From Rhizobium lusitanum (GTDB lineage Bacteria > Pseudomonadota > Alphaproteobacteria > Rhizobiales > Rhizobiaceae), in the NCBI RefSeq assembly GCF_014189535.1, contig NZ_CP050307.1:496001-560000 (forward strand): a stretch of DNA of 64,000 bases. The letters run 5' to 3'. Of this stretch, positions 28,801-38,123 are shown one piece after another. The stretch's first letter is position 1. The number at the start of each line of letters is the position of its first letter. The notes under the pieces are model-generated. The model did not search any database, was not told where the DNA came from, and was given only the letters and a program-made list of their open reading frames with translations. The position numbers and the translations under genes are program-made.

Positions 28801-31800
28801 CTATCGAATAGTGACGGTGAACGGGCCAGCCAATGGGCCGGCGACGCCGTCTGAGTTTTGAGGTTCAAGCCAGATGTAATGAATGCCGGCAGCCAGGCAG
28901 GTCGCCGTCTCCTCGAAGATCATGGCATTGTCGACCGAGCCGACGAACGCCGAAGCGGCGGCCAGAGCGAGCGTGTTGTTGCCGGCAACGGCCTGGATGC
29001 GATCGGAAAAGTTGCCGTTCGCCGACCGCGCTGTGCCGCCTTGCGTCGTGCCCCCAGTCAGCTGCGGCGTCAGTGTGCCCGCCGTGACACCGGAGAGCGT
29101 GAAGGCAATGCGGTAGTAGATGCCGACCGTCGTGGCGCGGGCCTGCGATAGGACGCTGGCTGTGCCCGACGCGTGGGTGGCGAGACCGGAAGCAATCGTC
29201 CAGCCGGTTCCCTTCGTCCAGCCGCTATCGGTGTCGAAGCCGCCATTCGTGGCAAGGTTCGAACGCGTCGTGTCGCCGATCGGCGTGCTGTAGCCCCGCG
29301 ACGGCTGGACGGCGACAGGATCGCCGGCCGCGTCTGTGGCGCGGTTGATGGTCGATGACATCGACCGGTAGATCTGCACCTGGACGGTGGCAGCGTCGGC
29401 CGTGGTCGAGAACATGACAGAGCCACCGCCCAGCAGTGCGCCGACCGAGATCATGCTGCTGTCGAGAGCGAGTGGTAGAGCGGCGTCCTGGCCGCCAATC
29501 GTGACGTTGACGACGAGCGAGAAATCCCCGACGGCGCCGGCAGCGTTGAGCGCGGCTGCGCGGATCTGCACCACTTGCCCAGACGAGTAGCCTGCGATCG
29601 AGCAACCGCCATTGGCAGCCGGGAAATCGACGCTGTTCCAGGTCGTGGCGCCGTTGAGGCGGTGCTGGACACGGAACGTCACGCTAGTGACGGCCCCGCT
29701 ACCGGGCGTGAGATTGACCTCCAGGCCGCCGACGACGTCGGTGCCGGATATGCCGGTTCTGATCGAGACGATCACCGGCGCTGGCGGCAGGCCGGTATCA
29801 TTGCCGATTTCGTCGCCAACGCGGCCGGACCAGGGCGGCGGCACTTCGGCGTCGGTCAGCTCGTCGATGATCGGAGATGCATCGACCATCGTGTAAATGC
29901 TCGCCATGTCTTGGCCGGCTTCGACACGGGTGACGAACACCGGGAAGCTCTCCGTCAGAGCTTCCCCGAAATGAATAAGGTCACCAACCTGAGGAATGGC
30001 ACCGTCGCCGGAGAGCTGCACCACCGTGGACGAGCCCGCAGCCGTCCGGAGCTGGCGAAGGACGCTGTTGCCGATCGTGTCTTCATCGTCGGCAAAGGTG
30101 CGAAAGCGGATAGCGTAGTCGTGGCCCGAGATCATTATGATCTCGTCCTCCAGTTCGATGAGCCGGCCGGTGATCGATTTCACACGGCTGGCGACCTGTG
30201 TGCGCTCCAGCACGTCAAAGCTGGCCATGACGAGATCGCCGCGCGTGGCGACCCGAGCTGGGCCATCCAGAGTGGCGGTGTGAACGTCCGGCCGATATTG
30301 CGCCTCGTACATCCGCCGCCGCGCTTCGCGCCAGATCTCGTCGGGATTGGTCTTTCCCGGTAGTTCGAGCTGCTCGGTCAGCAAGATCTCGCCCGAGTAA
30401 CCCGGCCATGGAACAAGCCGCTCAGCTTGCTTGTAGTCGTTGGTCTCGTCGTAGAACTGGACGCGGAAACCGTGCGGCGCTTCGGTATAGGTCCGGACCG
30501 ACTGAAAGCCCCAGCTATTGCGCGGGTTGATGTGGTCGATCACCAGCTCTTGCGGCCGGTCGATGACGACGCCCCAGCGAAGGCCGTCGTGACGTGGCGT
30601 CGCGCGGCCTGCGGCTGCGATCTCGGGGAGGATATCGCGCAGCTTGCTCTCGTCTTCCAGGACTTTGTTGTACTCAAGCCCCTTCGACGTGCAGAACACA
30701 TGCCAGTCTTGGAGAACCGCCAGATCGATTTCCGAATCGGCGGCCGGTTTCGGATTGGCGGCCGACTGGAGAGCGCGACGGTAGAGCGAAGCGGGATTTC
30801 TGGTTTCTCGGACGATCCAGGACTGCGAGGCACTATCCCAATCCAGGCAGCGCCGGCTGCAGAGCGCATTGAAATTATCGAGCGCACCATTGAGCTGATA
30901 GGTCGCCTTTACGCGCACGGCCACCAATGCCAGGGGAGCCGGGAAGTTCAGGGGATATTCCGGCCGCAGAGTCTGCAGCGCCACCCATGTCGTGCGGCCT
31001 TGCGTCTGCTGGCTGGTGAATTCGTCGGTCAGGCGATTGACCTCGATGTCATACCGGGCACGCGTCGCAAAGTTCCAGGTATATTGCCGATAGAAGCCCT
31101 CGAACTTCTTGGCGGAAATGTCGAGTGTGACGACTTCGGTCCAGTCCTCTGTGCCGGTTGGCCGCTGGCGGATGCGGATCTGCACGGTGACCGACTTCTG
31201 CTTACCCTTGTCATCGACCTTGCCGAGACCGGCCGGAAGGCCGATGATTATGGAGGCTCCGGATGCATCCTCGCCGGTCGTGCGAATGATAGGGCTGTCG
31301 ATCCCAGGACCGTCGATCTCGTCGCCCTGGTCGTCGCGATGCTCCGGACGTGCCAATTCCGCGCCGACGCTCTCCTCGAAGATCTGTGTCGGATAGAGCG
31401 TCACCGGTTCGTCGGTCGGCAATCCCTCGCGAACTTCCATCTCGATTTCGTCGTAGTCGCCAGTCGAGGTCTCGCCGATCCGGTATTCGGAAAAGGTCAC
31501 GGGACCGTAGCCGAAGTTGAAGATCGCGCGGATGTATTGCAGGTCGCCAACGATCTCGGTGTAGGAGCCAGCAGCGAAAGGCGGCGCGTAGCGGACCTTG
31601 CCCATCAGATCAGGCACGACCCCGTCAGGGTCCATTTTGTTCTGCCATCCAGTGATCTGGTAGCTCGTATTCTTGTCGTTGCTGGTCGATGTCGGCGGGA
31701 TCAGCGCATTGATGAGCAGGTTGCCGAGCACAGTGACGCCGAGCCCGACCAAGCCCGAGGCAAGGCCTTGGGAAATGCCGAGCGTGCTGGCGAGAGCCGG

Positions 31801-32136
31801 CGCCCATACCTGCCCGAGGGCAATGGCCGCGATCGACACAACGACAGAGAGGATCGACCGTAGAGCGCCGTTGCCGGGTATGATCCGAATGACAACATGG
31901 ACGCCAGGATGTGGCCGGACACGAGCCCAATCCTCGCGCGAAATGATCACGCTGCCACGATCGGATACGAGCGCAACACGGGCATGCGCGAGGTCCTGAC
32001 CCGTTGCTCGTGGCAACGCGACGCTGACGATCTCCGCTACCGTCAAGCCGGCAGGCAGCTCGATATTGACACGGGCCGAGCCGGGATCGAGGAGCGGCGC
32101 TGCGAGAACGGGTATGATGCCCATTTGAACGGTCAT
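28801..32136 (-). CDS. J-like tail tip / host specificity protein
   Basis: 1111 aa from the ATG at 32136 behind GAGGGCGGC. Near the N-terminus, residues about 95-150 are hydrophobic helices (ILSVVVSIAAIALG, SGLVGLGVTVLGNLLI) as in lambda-J-type central tail proteins, followed by the PTSTSNDKNTSYQITG start of the hub domain, the region KVRYAPPFAAGSYTEIVG, and fibronectin-like beta domains from about 770. The C-terminal ~200 residues are a carbohydrate-binding-like beta domain. Overlaps the NlpC/P60 gene by ATGA. Supports a siphovirus-type tail. Confidence 0.85.
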   Translation of the reverse strand: MTVQMGIIPVLAAPLLDPGSARVNIELPAGLTVAEIVSVALPRATGQDLAHARVALVSDRGSVIISREDWARVRPHPGVHVVIRIIPGNGALRSILSVVVSIAAIALGQVWAPALASTLGISQGLASGLVGLGVTVLGNLLINALIPPTSTSNDKNTSYQITGWQNKMDPDGVVPDLMGKVRYAPPFAAGSYTEIVGDLQYIRAIFNFGYGPVTFSEYRIGETSTGDYDEIEMEVREGLPTDEPVTLYPTQIFEESVGAELARPEHRDDQGDEIDGPGIDSPIIRTTGEDASGASIIIGLPAGLGKVDDKGKQKSVTVQIRIRQRPTGTEDWTEVVTLDISAKKFEGFYRQYTWNFATRARYDIEVNRLTDEFTSQQTQGRTTWVALQTLRPEYPLNFPAPLALVAVRVKATYQLNGALDNFNALCSRRCLDWDSASQSWIVRETRNPASLYRRALQSAANPKPAADSEIDLAVLQDWHVFCTSKGLEYNKVLEDESKLRDILPEIAAAGRATPRHDGLRWGVVIDRPQELVIDHINPRNSWGFQSVRTYTEAPHGFRVQFYDETNDYKQAERLVPWPGYSGEILLTEQLELPGKTNPDEIWREARRRMYEAQYRPDVHTATLDGPARVATRGDLVMASFDVLERTQVASRVKSITGRLIELEDEIIMISGHDYAIRFRTFADDEDTIGNSVLRQLRTAAGSSTVVQLSGDGAIPQVGDLIHFGEALTESFPVFVTRVEAGQDMASIYTMVDASPIIDELTDAEVPPPWSGRVGDEIGNDTGLPPAPVIVSIRTGISGTDVVGGLEVNLTPGSGAVTSVTFRVQHRLNGATTWNSVDFPAANGGCSIAGYSSGQVVQIRAAALNAAGAVGDFSLVVNVTIGGQDAALPLALDSSMISVGALLGGGSVMFSTTADAATVQVQIYRSMSSTINRATDAAGDPVAVQPSRGYSTPIGDTTRSNLATNGGFDTDSGWTKGTGWTIASGLATHASGTASVLSQARATTVGIYYRIAFTLSGVTAGTLTPQLTGGTTQGGTARSANGNFSDRIQAVAGNNTLALAAASAFVGSVDNAMIFEETATCLAAGIHYIWLEPQNSDGVAGPLAGPFTVTIR

Positions 32137-32558
32137 TGAGCCGCCCTCAAATGCATCTCGAAATGCCGATAAATACCCGTCAGGCGATGCGCCCAACGGC
32201 CGGAACTGTAATGCTCCAGGCGAGAATGATCGTCGGCCGAGGTGTGCAGCATCAGGCCGGGCGAAACGACGATTCCAACATGCGCCTCCATATGGCCACG
32301 CCTGAAAACAACAATGTCAAAGGTTGCCGCCTGGACTGTTCCCACCCAGATTTCGCTACCAGCAGCCGAGCCGATCAATGCATCCAACTCGCTCCGCTCT
32401 TCCTGCGAAGTGTACTGCTCGATATAGCTTGGCAGCTCGATACCAAGGATTTCGGCGAAAACGAGCTTTGCCAAGCCCCAGCAGTCGACGCCGGCTCGAT
32501 CGCGGCCGAACGCGACATAGGGGATGCCAACGAACTCATTGCTCCAGCCCGCGTTCAT
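32133..32558 (-). CDS. NlpC/P60-type tail peptidase
   Basis: 141 aa. Catalytic cysteine Cys26 in AGVDCWGLAKLVF and histidine in AHVGIVVSPGLMLHT, spaced as in NlpC/P60 endopeptidases. In lambda-like tails this protein (the K position) lies just before J and helps the tail tip cross peptidoglycan. Translationally coupled on both sides by 4-base overlaps. Confidence 0.85.
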   Translation of the reverse strand: MNAGWSNEFVGIPYVAFGRDRAGVDCWGLAKLVFAEILGIELPSYIEQYTSQEERSELDALIGSAAGSEIWVGTVQAATFDIVVFRRGHMEAHVGIVVSPGLMLHTSADDHSRLEHYSSGRWAHRLTGIYRHFEMHLRAAQ

Positions 32559-33079
32559 CGGTGCAATCCTGGGAAGCGGTTCTTGGTCATGCGGCCGGCC
32601 GGCACATATTCCTCCTCGACGTTTTCGCGACTGAAGCTGAGGGTGACCTCGCCGGCATTGATCGTGGCCGAGGTGATCTTCAGGTTCTGATATTCAGCCT
32701 CGACCAGCGATGGAGAGGAGGCGAGAACGACGGCGATATGGATGGTCGCGAGATCCGAGAACGAACGCAGTAGCTTGGCGATATCGTTGTCGACATTCTC
32801 CAGGACGATATTGCCCTCGGCCGGCGCATCGTCGAGATCCGACGGCAGCACGGTCGAGGCAAGCACGAACAGGTATGGATCCGTGACCGTGTTCGCATCC
32901 AGCCAGGTCGAGCGGGTTCCATACATCAGCGGCTCATTCTGCAGGCGCTCGGTCGGGTCCGTCGACAGCCGCACCGGACTATCGAGCATCGAATGCTCGA
33001 TGCAGAAGAGAGCGACGTAGATCTCCGACGTGTTTTGAGCGTCCTGGGCAAGACGGGCATTGAGGGAAACACGTCTCAT
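32555..33079 (-). CDS. Minor tail protein (DUF1833-like)
   Basis: 174 aa from the ATG at 33079 (MRRVSLNARLAQDAQ), overlapping the upstream stop by ATGA. Contains ALFCIEHSMLDSPVRLSTD near residue 24, the beta-rich pattern of DUF1833 tail proteins that occupy the place of lambda L. Probably part of the distal tail ring. No enzyme motif is visible. Confidence 0.7.
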   Translation of the reverse strand: MRRVSLNARLAQDAQNTSEIYVALFCIEHSMLDSPVRLSTDPTERLQNEPLMYGTRSTWLDANTVTDPYLFVLASTVLPSDLDDAPAEGNIVLENVDNDIAKLLRSFSDLATIHIAVVLASSPSLVEAEYQNLKITSATINAGEVTLSFSRENVEEEYVPAGRMTKNRFPGLHR

Positions 33080-33498
33080 GGCATCACCGAAACGGAGAAG
33101 GTTATCCGAAACTCGACACCCACGACGGCCTCGGCCGGCATGGTGTCGCCGAAGAGGCAGAGCCACTGCGCAGCCAGCAGGAGCGGTTGATCGTCGTTGG
33201 TCAAAAGCGGCTGTCCGTCGGCAGTAAATAGGCCCCAACCATCGGTCGTGGGATCAGGCATGTAGAATGGCAGAGAGCCCTCGGACGTCGTCGTTTCACG
33301 AAACTTATCGAATACGGCCTTGCCGTCCCGGTCGACCATGATTGACAGGGTGACGGCCTGAGCGACAGATGAATAGCGGCGACGGTAGCTCGGCGGTCCG
33401 GCGTCGTTCTGCCTCTTCAGGCGAGCGTCTTGCGGCGATTTCTGCCAGCTATCGCGGTCCGGCCGAGGAAGCGTCGTGGGCCAGGTGGGGATGGTCAT
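33076..33498 (-). CDS. Minor tail protein (M-position)
   Basis: 140 aa, beginning MTIPTWPTTLPRPDRDSW, a start common to small distal tail proteins of Mu-like siphoviruses. PSYRRRYSSVAQAVTLSIMVD and the C-terminal VGVEFRITFSVSV suggest a beta sandwich. It sits between tape measure and the DUF1833-like gene, where lambda has M. Overlaps both neighbours by 4 bases. Confidence 0.65.
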   Translation of the reverse strand: MTIPTWPTTLPRPDRDSWQKSPQDARLKRQNDAGPPSYRRRYSSVAQAVTLSIMVDRDGKAVFDKFRETTTSEGSLPFYMPDPTTDGWGLFTADGQPLLTNDDQPLLLAAQWLCLFGDTMPAEAVVGVEFRITFSVSVMP

Positions 33499-36400
33499 CG
33501 GCGAACCCCCACGGTTTTTACGCCATATTGCTGCGCCAGGGCGCGCTGTGCTCCGCCACCCTTGGTCGTCATGGCGTCTCCGGCCTGATCGGCGATGATG
33601 AAGCGGATCTGGCGACCACCGCGCTGATCGGTTGACTGTTCAGTCCTGACCGAAGCTGACGAGTAGTTATGTGTCTCGATCTTGACGTCGCCGCCGCCAG
33701 CCGACGCGTTGCCGCCGTAGTTGCGCGGCACGGCCTGGTTGACACTGAGGGTCACCGGAACCGAGCGGCCGTCCGGAAGCGGGATCGCAGCCTCCGGACC
33801 AGCCTCGGCGAAGATCGAGGGCTGATTGGCAACGCCGCCGGCTGCGAACAGACCGCCGTTGCCGCTGGCGACAGCGGCGCGTGCCTGGGCTGAGCCCGCA
33901 AGGATCGAACTCGAGCTTGGTGTGAAGAGGTTTGATATCCACCCGAACAGTCCGCCGCTGCTGCTTCCGGACGCGGAAGGTGCTGCTGGAAATAGACCGG
34001 TCAGCGATTGGCCGATCTGACCAAGGCCGGTTCCGAATCCCACGAGGTTCTGCGTTGTGGCGGCGGTCGTGTCACCGAGCTTTCCAAGTGCGGTATTGAA
34101 CTTGGCAACATAGCCGCTACCGGTCGTGCCAAGAATATCCGCGGCGCCTGCGCCCTGCGACTGCGGCCGGCCGGTAAACCAGACGCTGGCCGCGTCGTTC
34201 GCGTTACCGTACTTCGCGAGCGACTTGCCAAAGAAGCGATTGAAGACGCTGTCCTGCGCCTTCGGATCCGCCAGGAATTGCGACGGAGAGAGCGACTGGC
34301 CCAGGGTCTCCTTGGTCCAGCTCGGGATATTAGCGCCCATGACCTGATAGGCGCCGTAAGCCCTGTCCCCGCTCTTCGTCAGGGGACCAAGGGCATTGTA
34401 GCCGCCGCTGCCGGCGCTCTCGACCGAACGGATCGCAGCAGCATATTTGCCGATATCGCCGACAGCCATATTGCTGTTGGCAGCGGCAGCACCACCGCCA
34501 AGCAGGCTGCTGACGCCACCGCTGACGCCGCCGTTGACCATGACCGTGCCGGCTGTGACCGTCATCGCCGCGACGGACTTACCGCCCATTGCGGAAGCGA
34601 CCATCGAGGCTGGATCATCCTTCTTACCGCCGAATAGACGGCTGGCTATCCCACCGATCCCACCGACGTCGGAAATCGTGCCGTAGTCAGTCCCGAGTAG
34701 AGAGTTCTTCAGCGGATTGGAGACGGCAAGGGTGAGCGCGGTTTTCTGGATATCCTTCGAGATGCTGTCGAGCGCATCGCCGAACTTGCCATTGGCCAGA
34801 CCTTCGACTGCGCTGTCGATTGCACCTTCCGACGTCTTCTGCACCTCGCCCCAGGCATCGGATTGCTTCTTGATCTGGGTATTGAGGTCGGCGACGGCGG
34901 AAGCCTTGGCGCGGATCTTCTGCGCCTGGTCGCTATCGCTGTTGATGCCGAGCGTCCGGATTTTCTGCTCGGCGTCCAGGAGTGCGTTCGCCTTTGCCTG
35001 GACGGTCGAGTTTTCCCCGATCAACCGCTGCTGCAGCCGGAGCTTTTCGAGCTGCTCATCCTGCGATCGGAGATAGTCGTTGGCGGACGCTTCTTTCTCG
35101 GCGGCGGCAAGGCCGGCATAGCCCGACCGGAGATCCGCCAATACCTTGTTCAGACGAACCTTAGCATCGCCCTCGGCCGTGGCGGCGGCGATGATCAGCG
35201 GCCGGAGCTGCAGTTCCTCCTGGAGGGCGCGCTGCGCATCATCCGTCGTGATCGTGCCAGCGGCAACCTGTGCATTCAACCGATTGCGGATATCGATCTC
35301 AGCCCGCATATCGGACGCCTGGGCGGCGTTGCTGCCAATCGTCTCCTCGATCACCTGGTTGCGGGCGCGCTCTGCTTGCGCGGCGGCCTCGCCGGCATTC
35401 ACCTCCTGGAGGGTGAGCTGCAGCCGCTCGCGGCGCTGGGTGAGATCGGCACGGGTGACCGGATTACGCTCATTCTGGATCTGGATGTCCAGCCGATCGA
35501 TCTGGGTAAGCGTCGCCTGCTTGTTGATCAGCCCATCGAGAGCCGCGCGCTTTGCCACCAATGCGTCGTTGATCTGCCGTTGCTGATCGAGGCTCAGACC
35601 CGGTGCGCTCGCACCCTTTTCCAGCGCGGCAATCTGATCCTGCAACTGCTGTGTCTGAAGCCGGTTAGAATTGGCAGGCGACTGTGCGGCGATGCCGGTG
35701 GCAGTCGCGCCGGCTGCTCGCTTCTCGGCATCGAGCCGATCCTGTTCCGCTTTCCTATTACGCTCCTGGAGTTCGGCTGAACGCCTGTCAAAATCCTTTT
35801 GCGCCGCATCGACGTCCGCTTGCGCTGGGTTGTAGTCCGGCCGACCGGTAAAAGCCCGACCAATCCGTGTGGCCAGGCTATTCGCTGTCCGATCGCGCGT
35901 CCGCTTTTCTTCTTCTAGCCTCTTGCGAGACTCCTCAACTTGTTCATCCAGTGACGGCCCAGAGAATTGCCGGTCGGTTACCCGGCCGAGCCAGTCGTAG
36001 GCATTGCTGGCACCGGAAGCCACGGTATTCCATGCTCTGCCGAGCGCTGTCGTTGCCTCGGTGGCATGGGCAAGACGACCAGGGAGGGCATCGAGCAGGA
36101 CCGATTGTGCTTCGGAAAGCTTGTTCTGGTTGGCGAGCCGCGTCGCATAGTCGGCCGTCGCACCATCGATCAGCCCGTATTGACGATAAAGCACCTGCGC
36201 GGCTTTGGCCGGATCGGAGAACATCTCGGCAAGCGCAGGGCCGGCCTGATCGGCCGTGATTCCGATCGTCGCCGCGAAATCCGATGAATTGGCGATCAGC
36301 CGCTCAAAATTCTCCGAACCGATCTTGCCGGTCGAAAGGAACTGCGCCTCCATGGAGCGGGCGGACTTGACGGTGATATTCGCCGTAGCAGCACCAGCCT

Positions 36401-37328
36401 GGGCAGCGGCTTCCATGGAACCGGCGCTGCCGGCGACGGCGCGGCCGAGGCCAGCCGCAGCGGTCTCAACGGGCTTGATCGAGTTGAGGTAGCTGTTCCA
36501 GGCAGCACCCGCTACCGCCACGGCGCCGATCGTCCCGCCGATCGCCACGTTGGTGACCGTGAACACACTGCCGAGCAGCTTGACGGCATTGCTGACGCCA
36601 CCGACCGCCTGCACGGCCTGCGGACCTTGCTGCAGAAACACCTGGAGCGGCGGCATGCCCAGCGCCAGCGACTGAACGGTATCATTCGTCTGGAAGGCGA
36701 GCTGCTTCAGCTCATTCGACGATAGCTTGATCGCATTGTTATGGCCTAGAACGGCCGAGGCGGCGCGCGTGGCCGATTCCGCCTGCTGATCATAGCTCTT
36801 CTTCGCCTTCGCCAGCGCGACGGTGCTGTCATCGGCGCTGATGACGTTCGCCTTCTGCAGCTCCTGAATATCGGCAAGCGCCTTTTCATAATCGCGCTGT
36901 GCGGCATAGAGCGGCAGATAGGCGACCTTCAGCCTTTCGAGATCGGCGGGCGTCTGCTCTCCAGGTCCCGACTGCGGTGACCTTGGCTGACCACCTGGCT
37001 GCCGTGGCGGCGTGCTGCCACCGGACGGGCTGGATGGGGCTGCCGGGTTCGGCCTGGTGGTCGACGGCGCCGATGGCGTCGGCTTGCTGGCCTGATCGCG
37101 GACTTCCTTTTCGGCTTGTGCCTGGTCGCGCAGCGCATCGGCCGTCTTCTTGGCGGCTGCAGCTTCCCGATCCAGCGCGGCCGAGTGCTTGTCGAGCGCC
37201 TGGGAGGCCTGATCGGCTGCGGTCGCGGCCTGCTCCAGGCCCTCTTTCGTCTCGCGCGTCGCTTCCTTGGCGGACTTGTTGTCGCCGGTAATGAGGAGCG
37301 AAAATCTGAGCTGGTTGGGTGTCGTCAT
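33495..37328 (-). CDS. Tail tape measure protein with transglycosylase-like domain
   Basis: 1277 aa, the longest gene of the tail operon. Residues 1-95 are coiled coil with alanine/glutamine repeats; about 90-125 is a proline/serine-rich linker; about 200-310 has hydrophobic helices and the LGMPPLQVFLQQGPQAV motif typical of lambda-family tape measures; about 480-900 is long coiled coil. Residues about 960-1090 look like a lytic transglycosylase (YAAAIRSVESAG, DRAYGAYQVMG, FGKSLAKYGN). The C-terminus is typical (AGPEAAIPLPDGR). It sets tail length, and the embedded domain may open the cell wall on injection. Confidence 0.9.
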   Translation of the reverse strand: MTTPNQLRFSLLITGDNKSAKEATRETKEGLEQAATAADQASQALDKHSAALDREAAAAKKTADALRDQAQAEKEVRDQASKPTPSAPSTTRPNPAAPSSPSGGSTPPRQPGGQPRSPQSGPGEQTPADLERLKVAYLPLYAAQRDYEKALADIQELQKANVISADDSTVALAKAKKSYDQQAESATRAASAVLGHNNAIKLSSNELKQLAFQTNDTVQSLALGMPPLQVFLQQGPQAVQAVGGVSNAVKLLGSVFTVTNVAIGGTIGAVAVAGAAWNSYLNSIKPVETAAAGLGRAVAGSAGSMEAAAQAGAATANITVKSARSMEAQFLSTGKIGSENFERLIANSSDFAATIGITADQAGPALAEMFSDPAKAAQVLYRQYGLIDGATADYATRLANQNKLSEAQSVLLDALPGRLAHATEATTALGRAWNTVASGASNAYDWLGRVTDRQFSGPSLDEQVEESRKRLEEEKRTRDRTANSLATRIGRAFTGRPDYNPAQADVDAAQKDFDRRSAELQERNRKAEQDRLDAEKRAAGATATGIAAQSPANSNRLQTQQLQDQIAALEKGASAPGLSLDQQRQINDALVAKRAALDGLINKQATLTQIDRLDIQIQNERNPVTRADLTQRRERLQLTLQEVNAGEAAAQAERARNQVIEETIGSNAAQASDMRAEIDIRNRLNAQVAAGTITTDDAQRALQEELQLRPLIIAAATAEGDAKVRLNKVLADLRSGYAGLAAAEKEASANDYLRSQDEQLEKLRLQQRLIGENSTVQAKANALLDAEQKIRTLGINSDSDQAQKIRAKASAVADLNTQIKKQSDAWGEVQKTSEGAIDSAVEGLANGKFGDALDSISKDIQKTALTLAVSNPLKNSLLGTDYGTISDVGGIGGIASRLFGGKKDDPASMVASAMGGKSVAAMTVTAGTVMVNGGVSGGVSSLLGGGAAAANSNMAVGDIGKYAAAIRSVESAGSGGYNALGPLTKSGDRAYGAYQVMGANIPSWTKETLGQSLSPSQFLADPKAQDSVFNRFFGKSLAKYGNANDAASVWFTGRPQSQGAGAADILGTTGSGYVAKFNTALGKLGDTTAATTQNLVGFGTGLGQIGQSLTGLFPAAPSASGSSSGGLFGWISNLFTPSSSSILAGSAQARAAVASGNGGLFAAGGVANQPSIFAEAGPEAAIPLPDGRSVPVTLSVNQAVPRNYGGNASAGGGDVKIETHNYSSASVRTEQSTDQRGGRQIRFIIADQAGDAMTTKGGGAQRALAQQYGVKTVGVRR

Positions 37329-37699
37329 TCGCCCACCTCGACAAAGGTGGCGATTGCTTCCTTCTCCATCACCTGCAGATCGGCAAAGACGCTGTCAGGG
37401 TAGCCATGGCGGCGCAGGACGATATCGACAGCGACATAGTTGAGGCCGATCCACACGAGGCTGGCAAAGGTGCCCACGACATTCCATTGCGTTCCGCACG
37501 CCATGAACGCCGCCAAGCTTTGCCAGTTGCTCTGGAACACTTCGAAACTACCCTCTTCGCTGATGTCGTCTGTTGCTATTCGGTGACCAAGCTCCGCGAA
37601 CTCTTTCGCGGTCTCCTGGTCGATCGCTACCGGCTGGCGCGGGTCGGACTTGCCGAGGCGGGCAAGAGCCCAGGCCCGCGCCGCCGCCTTCAGTTTCCC
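37325..37699 (-). CDS. T-domain of tail assembly chaperone, reached by -1 frameshift
   Basis: The -1 frame opens exactly at the slippery site in the end of the upstream gene and runs without a stop to 37325, giving about 122 residues: GKLKAAARAWALARLGKSD, then a DUF1799-like domain (WNVVGTFASLVWIGLNYVAVD). Only a GTG start at 37540 would let the last 71 residues be made independently, with no good ribosome site. Joined to the upstream ORF it makes a fusion of about 249 aa, like lambda gpG-T. Overlaps the tape measure start by 4 bases, as T does in lambda. Confidence 0.8.
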   Translation of the reverse strand, partial: GKLKAAARAWALARLGKSDPRQPVAIDQETAKEFAELGHRIATDDISEEGSFEVFQSNWQSLAAFMACGTQWNVVGTFASLVWIGLNYVAVDIVLRRHGYPDSVFADLQVMEKEAIATFVEVGE

Positions 37700-38073
37700 A
37701 GGCGGGCTTTTTCGCCGGAAAGGCTTTCCTGGTAAGCGGCGAACACACCGCGTCGGAACCAGACCTGCTTCAGGGAGCCGTCAAAGTTTTCCGGGGTGAA
37801 TGGAACGGGTGTGACCTCGTCCTCCTCGACAATATCCGACCAGTTCTTGCAGATGGCGCGAAGGTGATCGAATTCGGCCGCCGAATACTCAGCCACGGTC
37901 TTGGCCGTGTCATAGGCCTTCTGGCGTTCCTCGGCGGCGTCGCTGCCTTCCGGCTCGAACTGCATCTTGAACGTCTGTTCAAGAAAATCGCCGGCTTTGT
38001 CCGGATCTGGATTCGGCAGCCGGACAGTGACCGGCCACCAGTATTTATGAGAAGTGGAACGCACGAAATTCAT
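37690..38073 (-). CDS. Tail assembly chaperone (G-type)
   Basis: 127 aa between the major tail protein and the tape measure genes, the place of lambda G. Reads YWWPVTVRLPNPDPDKAG and FEPEGSDAAEERQKAYDTA, an acidic, tail-chaperone-like pattern. Its last two codons before the stop are GGA AAC in a GGGAAAC heptamer, so a fraction of ribosomes should shift -1 to make the longer G-T form. The short and long forms coat the tape measure before tail tube polymerisation in related phages. Confidence 0.8.
   Translation of the reverse strand: MNFVRSTSHKYWWPVTVRLPNPDPDKAGDFLEQTFKMQFEPEGSDAAEERQKAYDTAKTVAEYSAAEFDHLRAICKNWSDIVEEDEVTPVPFTPENFDGSLKQVWFRRGVFAAYQESLSGEKARLGN
37693..37699 (-). promoter_or_regulatory. 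Programmed -1 frameshift site GGGAAAC
   Basis: On the minus strand the heptamer G-GGA-AAC is in the correct X-XXY-YYZ phase of the chaperone ORF and is followed at once by its TGA stop. The -1 frame is open for 122 further codons to the tape measure overlap. Lambda uses GGGAAAG at the same place between G and T. Confidence 0.85.
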
Positions 38074-38123
38074 GATGGCTTCCTTGGTGCTTTAAAGAGG
38101 GTTTGAAGGGATGAGATCGCCGC

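Noticed and set aside
37548..37748. 66-aa ORF at the tail chaperone junction
   Set aside because: It is the third frame across the slippery site; composition is arginine/proline-rich and it has no place in the G-T scheme.
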